A stretch of 21,796 bases of DNA from CAYZJD01 sp964478455 (GCA_964478455.1 CAYZJD010000023.1:1-21796); one strand, 5' to 3'; numbered from the stretch's first letter, positions 8,007 through 16,141 are shown. Notes: a model not told the origin generated them from the sequence alone. Made by a program: numbers and translations.

Positions 8007-9594
8007 GCGATGTTGTCCCCTCCAAGCCCAGCAGATGCAACGGGAGGACTTTCCCCGTCGGAGTGGAAATCGGCTCCGCAATGACCACTTCAAGCGCTTC
8101 CGTGCTCTTCCAGATCCTCGACGCGGAGGCCCCTCCCTCGAACCGCCGGATCTCGGCTAGAAAGCGATTCTTGACCTCCTCGGGCGAAGGCCGGCCTGCG
8201 CGCGGGCTCACCCGAAGCACAAGCCCGGTCTGCGTGCCGGTTTCCCGCTCAACCAACTGGTAGTCCGTCGGGCTGCCGCCGAACGAGCACGGGAGCACCT
8301 CCTCCAGCAGTTGCACGATGTCGGTGCCGACAAGTGTTACTCCCTGGCCGGTGAGCTTGCCGAAGCTGAAGATGCCCCGGATCGCTGTCCGAAACCCGGC
8401 AGCCGAGAAGACGCAATCGCAGCGCGCCGGCTCGAGGACCCCGCTGTCGTCCATCTCCGCGTTGATCAGCACGTAGGGAGCGTTGGGGAGCAGCGTCGTG
8501 AACAGCAGCGATCCCACCTCGGCGTCGGAGAACGGGGCCGCCCGCCGGTGCGGAATGACCGCGACAGAATCGTGGAACAGGTGGACGCAATTGCCGGAGC
8601 TCATCCGGCGGCAGCCATAGCCGATGGGCCCGATCTCGCTGATGTGATACCGCGGGAACACCTCGCAGCCGGCGGCCTCGATGGCCTGCTGCTTGGCGGC
8701 GGTTAGCGCTTCCCCGCCCGACAGGAAGAGCGTGCCGTGGATGTCGAAGCCTCCCTCGGCGGCCGCGGACGCGATGCGCACGGCCGGGCTGACGTGCGCT
8801 CCCACCACGCAGTCGGAACCCTCGCGCCGCCGCCGAGCGATCCATTCCGCCACTGGAGTGAAATCGTTCGGCGGCAGGTGCGAAGGAAACGGGACCTTCA
8901 CACCGCGCAGGCGGGCCATCACCACCAAGAGATTCGTCGCCAGGCGGTAGTGCGCCGAATCCGCCGAAGCGGCTCCGGGCGCGAACCAGCGGTCCACCGG
9001 CAGGCCAAGGTGGGCGTAGTTGATGCAGCCGCTGATCCCGTCGCCGGCCGGAAGCACGTACTTCACCTGAATCCGGCGCCGGCGCCCGAGGTCGAACTCT
9101 CGAAGGCAAAGGTTCTGGTAGGCGAGCTGGTGGATGCGGTGCCTCGGGCTGCGCGATGTGCCGGTGCTGCCGCTGCGGCTGCCGCTCGACCGACTCTCCA
9201 GCCCTCCGCCTGCGAACGGGTTGCGAAAACGCAGCGGCCCGCCCGGCATTTCGCCCCAAGCGCGGCGAATCGGAACTTTGCCCTTGAACTCGTCGTGCGA
9301 GAGCCGGACTCCTTCGCCATGCAGCCGGCAGAGCGTCGATTCGATGCCATCCCGCCGGACAGCCTCCGCCAGGTCTTCATACGAGCAGCCGGCCCAGCGG
9401 AACATAGGGTGGTAGGGATTGTCGGAATTCGCGAAAATTGTGCGGCCGACGCTGTCGAGAAAACGCTCTTCGCGGCGCTCCAGTTGCTCCCGGAGCAGCG
9501 CGCCGAGATCGGCGGGCAGCGGCGTGCCGAGGTATTGATGAAGCCCGGTGACCATGCGCCGGTAGTAGTCCAGTGGAGGCGGCGTCGTTCTCAT
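7996..9594 (-). CDS. PaaK/CapK-like adenylate-forming enzyme (ANL superfamily)
   Basis: A 532-residue protein related to phenylacetate-CoA ligases. Residues 133-149 (ESRSSGSRSGSTGTSRS) form the Ser/Thr/Gly-rich phosphate-binding loop, longer than the usual SSGTTGxP. RYHISEIGPIGYGC at 315-328 corresponds to the A5 motif with the conserved Glu. FGKLTGQGVTLVGTDIVQLLEEVL (411-434) is the hinge region. TPTGKVL at 511-517 fits the catalytic-lysine motif near the C-terminus. Enzymes of this group activate a carboxylate with ATP, then usually pass it to CoA; LuxE-like relatives pass it to a protein thiol. The start overlaps the ATPase stop as ATGA, and the end overlaps the binding-protein start by 11 nt, so it is embedded in the transporter operon. 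Acid activation after import (vectorial acylation) is a plausible role but unproven. Confidence 0.8.
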   Translation of the reverse strand: MRTTPPPLDYYRRMVTGLHQYLGTPLPADLGALLREQLERREERFLDSVGRTIFANSDNPYHPMFRWAGCSYEDLAEAVRRDGIESTLCRLHGEGVRLSHDEFKGKVPIRRAWGEMPGGPLRFRNPFAGGGLESRSSGSRSGSTGTSRSPRHRIHQLAYQNLCLREFDLGRRRRIQVKYVLPAGDGISGCINYAHLGLPVDRWFAPGAASADSAHYRLATNLLVVMARLRGVKVPFPSHLPPNDFTPVAEWIARRRREGSDCVVGAHVSPAVRIASAAAEGGFDIHGTLFLSGGEALTAAKQQAIEAAGCEVFPRYHISEIGPIGYGCRRMSSGNCVHLFHDSVAVIPHRRAAPFSDAEVGSLLFTTLLPNAPYVLINAEMDDSGVLEPARCDCVFSAAGFRTAIRGIFSFGKLTGQGVTLVGTDIVQLLEEVLPCSFGGSPTDYQLVERETGTQTGLVLRVSPRAGRPSPEEVKNRFLAEIRRFEGGASASRIWKSTEALEVVIAEPISTPTGKVLPLHLLGLEGTTSHEA

Positions 9595-10373
9595 GTCCGG
9601 GAGGCCCCGGGCGCCTCGGGTTCGCGCACCATCCCGAGCTTTGCCGAGACGCCGCGCTTGAGGTGGAGGAAATCGTCGCTCATCTCGATGGCCGGATCCC
9701 GCGGGCGCGCGAACGGCACTTTGAAGTCGGCGACCACGGTGCCGGGCTGGGGGCTGAGCACGAGAATGCGGTCGCTGAGCAGAATCGCCTCATCGACGTC
9801 GTGCGTCACGAAGACTACGGTCCTGTGGTTCTGCTCCCACAGCGCCAGCAGTTCGCGCTGCAACGCCAGGCGGGTCTGCGCGTCGAGGGCCGCGAACGGC
9901 TCGTCCATCAGCATCACCGCCGGATCACTCAGAAAGCAGCGGATCACGGCCACCCGTTGCTTCATGCCGAGGGAGAGTTCCTGCGGGTATGCGCGTTCCC
10001 GTCCGGCCAGCCCGAGCCGCACGAGCAGCTCCCGCGCTCGCTCCTCGCGCTCCGCCTTTCTTACGCCCTGCATTTCCAACCCGAAGGCCGCGTTTTGAAG
10101 CACGTTCATCCAGGGAAACAGGCTGCTTTCCTGAAACACCAGCAACAGGCGTTCCGAATGGTCCGTCGTGCACGGGAATCGCTCCACCACGCCGAGCGCG
10201 GGCTTGACCAGCCCAGCCAAGGTTCGCAGCAGCGTGGTCTTGCCGCAGCCGCTCGGTCCGACAATGGAAAGGAACTCCGCCTGCCTCGTTTCGAAACTTA
10301 CCTCGCGGAGGGCCTCGATTCGACTACCGTTCGACTCGAACGTCACCCCCAGGCCTGAGCAGCGCAGCCGCAT
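9591..10373 (-). CDS. NitT/TauT-type ABC transporter ATPase
   Basis: A 260-residue nucleotide-binding subunit. Walker A is GPSGCGKTT at 39-47, the Q-loop is at VFQESSLFPW (79-88), Walker B is VMLMDEP at 153-159, the D-loop is AALD, and the switch histidine is H191 in VTHDVDEA. The signature reads ELSLGMKQR at 132-140, with Leu in place of the first Gly of LSGGM/Q; the Ser and second Gly that contact ATP are kept. The VTHDVDEAILLSDRILVLSPQPG block is characteristic of the SsuB/TauB/NrtD group. It is the first gene of the five-gene operon, with a candidate promoter 25 bases upstream and a weak purine-rich ribosome site (GGGGGA). Confidence 0.93.
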   Translation of the reverse strand: MRLRCSGLGVTFESNGSRIEALREVSFETRQAEFLSIVGPSGCGKTTLLRTLAGLVKPALGVVERFPCTTDHSERLLLVFQESSLFPWMNVLQNAAFGLEMQGVRKAEREERARELLVRLGLAGRERAYPQELSLGMKQRVAVIRCFLSDPAVMLMDEPFAALDAQTRLALQRELLALWEQNHRTVVFVTHDVDEAILLSDRILVLSPQPGTVVADFKVPFARPRDPAIEMSDDFLHLKRGVSAKLGMVREPEAPGASRT

Positions 10374-10397
10374 GGTCCCCCACTACCCGAACAAGCA

Positions 10398-10403
10398 ATT
10401 ATG
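10398..10403 (-). promoter_or_regulatory. Candidate -10 element for the ABC importer operon
   Basis: CATAAT (five of six matches to TATAAT) on the minus strand would place the transcription start near 10391, giving a leader of about 18 nt before the ATPase ATG. No convincing -35 lies 16-18 bases upstream, so an activator or another sigma factor may be needed. The rest of the 148-bp gap (10374-10521) has no gene and no T-run terminator after EpsI. I looked for a TPP-type riboswitch because this importer family includes thiamine-precursor transporters, and found only an isolated CTGAGA. Confidence 0.35.
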
Positions 10404-10521
10404 CCCGATTCTGGGTCGCCTGCACCTCTCGCCACACGCTCGGCTTGCACCACGTTCACTGTCGATCACCTGGGGTCAACAACACAGTTTCCCCGGATGC
10501 TCTCAGGAAAATGCCGCCGGC

Positions 10522-11196
10522 TCAACCAGGCAGGTGGGCGCGCAGGGGCTGAAAGAACGCGCGCACAAACTCGCCGGCGGTTTCCGCCGCGCGCTCTGTG
10601 TCGCCCTCGCGCACAGGGACCACCACGCGCACCATAGCCGTATCACTCCGGTTGTACCGGATCGAATCGAGCACGAGGAAGATCTTCGCCTTGTACTCGC
10701 TGGCGATCGTGCGGTCGCGCGTCTGATACCAGTAGAGGACCAGGCTTGACTCGTCGCCGCGCGACACGATGTAGCGGTTCACCTCGATCGGTTCCGCCCG
10801 GCCCGGGATGTCCAGCAACGCGATCTCCGACACTGACGGCACCCAACCCGAGCCGGGAAGGCAGTTCTTGGGTGAGTGCGGGGCCTGCCCGGTTCGTTGG
10901 GTCTTGAAGTAGGCCACGAACAGGTTGGCCATTTCCCCGGAAGACGCGTTGCTGTAGACGCGGTTGAGGACGTCGTCGGCGCGCAGGACGTCGAGAATCT
11001 CCCGCTCGATGACTCCCTCCTTGGCGAGCGCCCACTGGTCGATCCGCGCCGGGAATCCGCTGAGGGGACGGGGGTTGGGCACCGCTTCTCCGTGGGAGAG
11101 AGTGTAGAAGAGCGCCGCCTGGAGCAGCAGCGCGGCGGTCAGAAGGCGCGCGTGTTTGCTCGGAAAGAGCCGGGGCGTGTTATTGGCGGCGGCCAT
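10522..11196 (-). CDS. epsI: EpsI-family exosortase-associated protein
   Basis: I take the ATG at 11196, with CGAGGTG just upstream, giving 224 residues. There is one N-terminal transmembrane helix (about 18-34). A periplasmic domain follows with the EpsI hallmark SPKNCLPGSGW at 108-118, then VNRYIVSRGDESSLVLYWYQTRDR and SDTAMVRVVVPV. EpsI-like proteins are encoded next to, or fused with, exosortases in exopolysaccharide loci and are thought to assist in surface-protein or polysaccharide processing; the biochemical role is not settled. The gene overlaps the exosortase stop by 17 nt, so the two are almost certainly co-translated. The upstream in-frame ATG at 11250 lies deep inside the exosortase and would add a non-signal extension. 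Confidence 0.88.
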   Translation of the reverse strand: MAAANNTPRLFPSKHARLLTAALLLQAALFYTLSHGEAVPNPRPLSGFPARIDQWALAKEGVIEREILDVLRADDVLNRVYSNASSGEMANLFVAYFKTQRTGQAPHSPKNCLPGSGWVPSVSEIALLDIPGRAEPIEVNRYIVSRGDESSLVLYWYQTRDRTIASEYKAKIFLVLDSIRYNRSDTAMVRVVVPVREGDTERAAETAGEFVRAFFQPLRAHLPG

Positions 11197-12070
11197 GCGC
11201 ACCTCGAGCAACGAAGCAGATCGCGCGGTGAACCACCACCAGCAGGACAAGCGCCACCATGAAGATCACCCAGCCCTGGGCGCCGTGGAAGAACCCTTCC
11301 GCCAGCTCCGGCTTGTACTCGCTCAGCATTCCGGTGAGGGCCACCCGCCCCGCGTTGGCGGCCACGGCGATCGGAACGGTGGCCACCAGCAACACGGGCT
11401 TCATCCAAGATCGTTTGTCGAAGAAGTGGGCGTAAACCACCGACAGAAACGACAGCGACAGCAGCGAGCGGATGCCGCTGCACGCCTCGACCACGTTCAG
11501 CCGCTGGCTCGGCAGTTCCAGGATATTGCCTTCGCGAAACACCGGAATGCCGAGCAGGCTGATCGCCAGCTCCGCGATCTTGCTGGCCACGAGCTGGAGG
11601 GGAAAGGTGATCTGGTTGAAGATGATGGCCGGTATCGGCACCATGAAGAAGAGCAAGACCAGGGGAAAGGCCAGCCGGCGGAGGATGCGCGTTCCACCAA
11701 GAAACCAAACGACGCCCATGACCGAGATCACAAACGCCGTCCGCGCGAGGAACAGCTCGGCTCCGAGGGTAGCCACCAAAAGCTGAGCCGCGCCCCAGGC
11801 GACCAGGAGCATGCCCCACCAGTTCGTCGCCGCCGGAGTCGCGAGCAACTCGCGGCGATTCTGCCAGGCCACGTACGCCGCCACCAGCGGCACAAACACG
11901 CCGTGCCCCATGTCGGGATCGCTGATCCACTGGCAGACTAAGCGGACGAGGACCGGCGCATAACACGCTACGAGCAGCGCGCCGAACCAGGCGATGACTG
12001 TCCACGGCACGCGGGCCGCGGCAACGGCAGTCGCCTGTTGTTCGCGGGCGGCCTCAGCGGGCGAGTCCAT
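11180..12070 (-). CDS. xrt: Exosortase (EpsH/archaeosortase family transpeptidase)
   Basis: A 296-residue inner-membrane protein with about eight hydrophobic helices. The catalytic triad of the family is visible: Cys197 in NVVEACSGIRSL, Arg242 in AANAGRVALTG, and His262 in FFHGAQGW. The N-terminal SDPDMGHGVFVPLVAAYVAW is also typical. Exosortases cut a PEP-CTERM-type tail from exported proteins and usually sit in polysaccharide-export loci. No protein complete in this window ends in such a tail. The start at 12070 removes an upstream extension that would run through the divergent promoter region. No Shine-Dalgarno precedes the ATG, but TAAGAT ends seven bases before it, so a leaderless transcript is possible. 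Confidence 0.92.
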   Translation of the reverse strand: MDSPAEAAREQQATAVAAARVPWTVIAWFGALLVACYAPVLVRLVCQWISDPDMGHGVFVPLVAAYVAWQNRRELLATPAATNWWGMLLVAWGAAQLLVATLGAELFLARTAFVISVMGVVWFLGGTRILRRLAFPLVLLFFMVPIPAIIFNQITFPLQLVASKIAELAISLLGIPVFREGNILELPSQRLNVVEACSGIRSLLSLSFLSVVYAHFFDKRSWMKPVLLVATVPIAVAANAGRVALTGMLSEYKPELAEGFFHGAQGWVIFMVALVLLVVVHRAICFVARGAHGRRQ

Positions 12071-12134
12071 GCGGAAGATCTTAGCGTACCGCAAGACCCG
12101 CGGGCCGTCTGCCCCCGGGCGGTAGAATGAAGTC
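12071..12134. promoter_or_regulatory. Divergent promoter region between exosortase and S55 peptidase genes
   Basis: Only 64 bases separate the two start codons. On the plus strand TAGAAT (12123-12128) ends six bases before the GTG at 12135. On the minus strand TAAGAT (12078-12083) ends seven bases before the ATG at 12070. Both fit -10 elements of leaderless transcripts, and neither gene has a Shine-Dalgarno. No good -35 is visible. A CCCGCGGG palindrome (12097-12104) lies between the two. Confidence 0.4.
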
Positions 12135-13907
12135 GTGGCGGCGGTTCGTACGCTGATAGGGCTTGTGCTGGCGCAGGCGCTCCTGGCCGAAGTTCCGCTT
12201 ATTCCCTTGAAGGACATCACGCCGGGCATGCGCGGGACGGGGAGAACGGTGTTCTCCGGCGACCGCATCGAGGAATTCCAGGTGGAGATTCTCGGCGTGC
12301 TCGAAAACGTTGGGCCGAAGCAGTCGCTGATTCTCGCGCGGCTTTCGGGCGGGCCGCTGGGACAAACCGGCGTGCTTCAGGGGATGAGCGGCAGCCCCGT
12401 TTACATCGGCGGCCGGCTGGCCGGGGCGGTGGCGATGGCGTTTGCGTTCTCCAAGGAGCCGGTGGCGGCCATCCGTCCGATCGAGGAGATTTTGTCGGTG
12501 AACAAGGGGCCGGCGGAGCGGCGGTTGCAGGCGAGCGTGTCGCTGTTCGAGCAGGACCTGACGCGGCTCTTCCCCGAGCGGGGAAGCCTGCCGGCCGGTG
12601 AAGGACGGATGACGGACATCGCCACGCCGCTGAACTTCGGCGGCTTCACCCGGAACACGGTAGAGGCGTTCGCTCCGCGCCTGCGCGCCCTCGGGCTGGA
12701 GCCGCAGCAAGGCATGGCGGGCGGCGGGAAGCCGGCGGCCCGCTTCGGCGATCCGTCCAAGCTCCAGCCGGGGTCGATGATCAGCGTGCAACTCATGAGC
12801 GGCGACTTGAGCATCGGCGCCGACGGCACCGTCACCTGCGTTGACGGCCGGAACGTTTACGCCTTCGGCCACCGCTTTCTTTCGATCGGCGGGACCGAGC
12901 TGCCGTTCGCTCGGGCGGATGTCTTGACCCTGCTCCCGAGTCTTTCCGCTTCTTTCAAGATTTCCGCCCCGCGGGAGTGGATGGGGGCCATCACCGAGGA
13001 CCGCAGCACCGGCGTTGCCGGAGAACTCGGGCGCCGGGCGGCGCTTGTGCCGGTGTCGATCACACTCGAGCGGCGCGGCGCCGCCAGCGCGTCCGGCCGC
13101 GCCGCCTACCGCATGGAGATGGTGAACGACCGGTTTCTTTCGGCGCTCCTGTTGCAGATGGCAGTGTATTCAGTCATCGACGCAACCGAGCGCAACGTCG
13201 GCAGCTCGACGCTGGCCATCCGCGGCGAGGTCGAGTTCCAGGACGGCGTGGCGCCGATGCGGGTGAGCAACATGTACGCCGGCGAGCAGAGCGTGCCGCA
13301 AACCGTGTCGCTGGCCACCGCGATTCCGGTCGCCTATGCGCTGCAAAGCGGCTTCGAGGGACTCCGGCTGAAAAGCGTCCGGCTGAACATCGAGTCCTTC
13401 GACGAGAAGAAAGAAATGCGCATCGACCAGGTTTGGGCCTCCCACCGGGAGGTGCGGCCCGGCGAGCCGGTCGAGCTGACGGTGGTCCTGGCGGCAGCCA
13501 ACGGAACCGAGCTCGTCCGCAAAGTGTCCTGGCGGACCCCGGCGGGAGCGCCTCCAGGCCCGCTGTTCTTCACGGTCGCCGACGGCAACACCACGAACCT
13601 CAGCGAGTACCGGCATCTGCTCGGCACGGCCCCGAAATCGCCTGCGCAGCTCGTTTCCTTCTTGAACTCACTGCGCGCCAACACCAAGGCCTACGTGCGC
13701 ATCTGGCGAAACGAACCCAGTTTCGACATTCAAGGCGAGGACTTTCCTTCTCCGCCGCCCTTCCTGGCACAGATGCTCGCCCGCTCGCAGGCGGCCCTCG
13801 GCGGCAGCGCGCTGTGGCGGAATTCCAAGGTCGCTGAGCTGGAGATCGACCCGGGACAGGCCGTCATCACGGGCTCAAAGACCGTTCAGGTGGAAATCAA
13901 GGAATGA
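12135..13907 (+). CDS. SpoIVB-type S55 peptidase-domain exported protein
   Basis: A 590-residue protein from a GTG start, with a short signal-like N-terminus (VRTLIGLVLAQALLAEV). Residues 29-120 hold the S55 core: ITPGMRGTGRTVF, then VEILGVL, then TGVLQGMSGSPVYIGGRLAGAVA, with the probable nucleophile Ser85 in GMSGSP, followed by EPVAAIRPIEEIL. A second conserved block, VYAFGHRFLSIGGTELPFARADV (242-264), supplies a histidine (His246) like the GHG histidine of SpoIVB. In Bacillus SpoIVB the histidine block precedes the serine block, so the order here is reversed. This organism group does not sporulate in the Bacillus manner; the target is unknown. The last codons overlap the propeller gene as ATGA. 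It could be catalytic or a retired binding domain. Confidence 0.82.
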   Translation: MAAVRTLIGLVLAQALLAEVPLIPLKDITPGMRGTGRTVFSGDRIEEFQVEILGVLENVGPKQSLILARLSGGPLGQTGVLQGMSGSPVYIGGRLAGAVAMAFAFSKEPVAAIRPIEEILSVNKGPAERRLQASVSLFEQDLTRLFPERGSLPAGEGRMTDIATPLNFGGFTRNTVEAFAPRLRALGLEPQQGMAGGGKPAARFGDPSKLQPGSMISVQLMSGDLSIGADGTVTCVDGRNVYAFGHRFLSIGGTELPFARADVLTLLPSLSASFKISAPREWMGAITEDRSTGVAGELGRRAALVPVSITLERRGAASASGRAAYRMEMVNDRFLSALLLQMAVYSVIDATERNVGSSTLAIRGEVEFQDGVAPMRVSNMYAGEQSVPQTVSLATAIPVAYALQSGFEGLRLKSVRLNIESFDEKKEMRIDQVWASHREVRPGEPVELTVVLAAANGTELVRKVSWRTPAGAPPGPLFFTVADGNTTNLSEYRHLLGTAPKSPAQLVSFLNSLRANTKAYVRIWRNEPSFDIQGEDFPSPPPFLAQMLARSQAALGGSALWRNSKVAELEIDPGQAVITGSKTVQVEIKE

Positions 13908-16141
13908 CACGCACCCTGTTCCTCTTGCTCTTGCTCCTTCCCGCCGGCGCGCGGGCCTCGACAACGGCTTCCTGGGAGCTGACCAGCTACCAGGACTTCG
14001 TCCGCGGGCGGTTTGCCGGCGTCTCGCTGAGCCGGGACGGCCGGCTGATGCTGGCGCCCAGGCTCGAAACGCTGTACGCAGCCGACCAGCCCGTCATCTG
14101 GAGCCTGGCGCGGGCCTCCGACGGGACCGTGTACGCCGGCACGGGACATCGCGGGCAGGTGGTGCGAGTGGACAACTCGGGGGGCGGCGCGGTGCTATGG
14201 ACGTCCGAGCAGCCCGAGGTGTTCGCCGTTGCCCTCGATTCCAAGGGCATTCTTTATGCAGGCACCTCGCCCAACGGCCGGGTGTACCGCATCGAGAACG
14301 GCAAGGCCGTGGAGTTCTTCAACCCCGGCGCCACGTACATCTGGGCGCTTGCGTTTTCCAGGGACGGCTCGCTGTTCGTCGCGACCGGCGACCAGGGAAA
14401 GGTCTTCCGCGTGGAGCCGGGCGGCAAGGGGGAACTGTTCTACGAGACCGGTCAAACGCACGTCACGTGCCTGGCCTTCGACCGCGAAGGGCGATTGCTG
14501 GCCGGCACCGACCCGAACGGCATCCTCTACCGGATCGCCGCAAAGGACAAGGGGTTCGTGCTCTACGACGCGAACCTTCCAGAGATTCACTCGATCGCGG
14601 TGACGCCCGACGGCGCCGTCTACGCGGCGGGCCAGGGCGGCTTAGCCGCGCGTCGCGGACCCGGCGCTTTGCCGGTCACGCCGGGTGCTCCGGCCGCTCC
14701 AGCCACGGGCGCCGCCACCACGACGATCACCGTGACCGACGAGGCGGCGCAGGGCGGCGTCGAGATCAAGCCGAGGCCGGAAGCAGCCAAGCCGCCTCAG
14801 CCGGCGCAGCCGGTGACCGTGCCGTCCGCGCCGCTGGAGCTGGCGGGGATCGAGAAGTCCGCTGTTTACCGGATCCTGCCCGACCACACGGTCGAGACGC
14901 TGTGGACCTCCAAGGATGAGAACGCCTACGACATTCTCCCGGCGGGCCGGGACCTGCTCATCTCCACCGACGGCAAGGGCCGGATCTACCGGCTGAGTGA
15001 AGACAAGAAGGTAACGCTGCTTGTGGAGACAAACGAGAGCGAGGCCACTCGTCTTCTGGCAACTGCCGGCGGCCTGCTGGCTGCAACGGCCAACCTCGGC
15101 CGCCTCTTCCGTCTCGCCGACCGGTCCGGCGCCGCGGGAACGTACGAGTCGCCGGTGCATGACGCCGGCACCGTGGCCCATTGGGGACGGCTGAACTGGC
15201 GGGCGGAACTCGAACGAGGCGTGCGGCTCCAGTTTCGCACGCGTTCGGGCAACTCGATGCGCCCCGACAGGACGTGGAGCGACTGGTCGGAGCCGCTGGC
15301 GGATCCGGGCGGCAAGATCACCAGCCCGAGCGCGCGCTACATCCAGTGGAAGGCGGAGTTCGCGGGCGACGAGGGCAAGGGGCCCGCGCTGGACAGCGTG
15401 ACGGTCGCTTACCTGCCCCAGAACACGCCGCCGTCGCTCAAGAGCATCCAGGTGACGTCGCAGACAACTACCACCGCCGCTCCCAAACCGGCGGCTACCG
15501 CCCAGCCAGCCACCGCGGCGTTCAGCATCACCGTCACCGACACCGGCGAGACGCCGGCCACCTCCACCGGAACGCCTACGCAGGCGCTCCAGCGGAGCGC
15601 CTCGCGACAAATGCAGGTTTCCTGGCAGGCCGAGGACACCGACGGCGACCGGCTCGTCTATGCGCTCTACTTCCGGGGCGAGGACGAGCGCGAGTGGAAG
15701 CTGGTGAAGGACAACCTTTACGAGACAACGTTCACACTGGATGGCGACGTGCTGGCGGACGGCCGCTACTTCTTCCGCGTGGACGCCTCCGACGCGCCCG
15801 CCAATCCTCCGGCTTCGGCCCGCAGGGCTGAGCTGACCAGCGCGCCGGTGCTCGTTGACAATACCCCGCCGGCCGTCACTCCTGGAACGCCGAAGCGAGC
15901 CGGCGCACGCGTCGAGATTGAGTTCGTAGCCTCCGACGCGTCGAGTCCGCTCCGCCGCGCCGAGTACTCGGTGGATGCCGGGCCCTGGACGCCCGTCGAG
16001 GCGGGCGACGGCATCATCGATGCGGGCGAGGAGAAGTTCCTCGTGCGGCTGGAGAGCGTCCCGCCCGGCGAGCACCTGGTGGTGCTCCGGGTCTACGACT
16101 CGGCCGAGAACGCCGGCCTGGCCAAGGTGGTGGTTCGCTGA
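13904..16141 (+). CDS. Exported beta-propeller (WD40/SMP-30-like) protein
   Basis: A 745-residue protein with a clean signal peptide (MTRTLFLLLLLLPAGARA). Residues about 65-245 consist of repeated blade units of the form ALAFSRDGSLFVATGDQGKVFR and SIAVTPDGAVYAAGQGG. They are interrupted by a Pro/Ala/Thr-rich insert (about 255-305) and then resume (VYRILPDHTVETLW ... LLAATANLGRLFRL). After the propeller comes a jelly-roll-like stretch, a second Thr/Ala/Pro linker (about 520-565), and two Ig/FnIII-like segments ending in EHLVVLRVYDSAENAGLAKVVVR. No enzymatic motif is evident; a periplasmic or surface binding scaffold is likely. The 4-nt overlap with the S55 gene suggests the two proteins act together, the propeller perhaps as partner or substrate of the peptidase. 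That functional link is inference. Confidence 0.75.
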   Translation: MTRTLFLLLLLLPAGARASTTASWELTSYQDFVRGRFAGVSLSRDGRLMLAPRLETLYAADQPVIWSLARASDGTVYAGTGHRGQVVRVDNSGGGAVLWTSEQPEVFAVALDSKGILYAGTSPNGRVYRIENGKAVEFFNPGATYIWALAFSRDGSLFVATGDQGKVFRVEPGGKGELFYETGQTHVTCLAFDREGRLLAGTDPNGILYRIAAKDKGFVLYDANLPEIHSIAVTPDGAVYAAGQGGLAARRGPGALPVTPGAPAAPATGAATTTITVTDEAAQGGVEIKPRPEAAKPPQPAQPVTVPSAPLELAGIEKSAVYRILPDHTVETLWTSKDENAYDILPAGRDLLISTDGKGRIYRLSEDKKVTLLVETNESEATRLLATAGGLLAATANLGRLFRLADRSGAAGTYESPVHDAGTVAHWGRLNWRAELERGVRLQFRTRSGNSMRPDRTWSDWSEPLADPGGKITSPSARYIQWKAEFAGDEGKGPALDSVTVAYLPQNTPPSLKSIQVTSQTTTTAAPKPAATAQPATAAFSITVTDTGETPATSTGTPTQALQRSASRQMQVSWQAEDTDGDRLVYALYFRGEDEREWKLVKDNLYETTFTLDGDVLADGRYFFRVDASDAPANPPASARRAELTSAPVLVDNTPPAVTPGTPKRAGARVEIEFVASDASSPLRRAEYSVDAGPWTPVEAGDGIIDAGEEKFLVRLESVPPGEHLVVLRVYDSAENAGLAKVVVR

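Noticed and set aside
10374..10521. Possible TPP-type riboswitch ahead of the importer operon
   Set aside because: Only an isolated CTGAGA is present; the other conserved blocks of the aptamer are absent and spacing does not fit.
12135..13907. Long minus-strand open frames opposite the S55 gene (for example 12081-12872)
   Set aside because: They have no ribosome sites or recognisable motifs and arise from GC-rich codon bias; the plus-strand frame carries the conserved S55 blocks.
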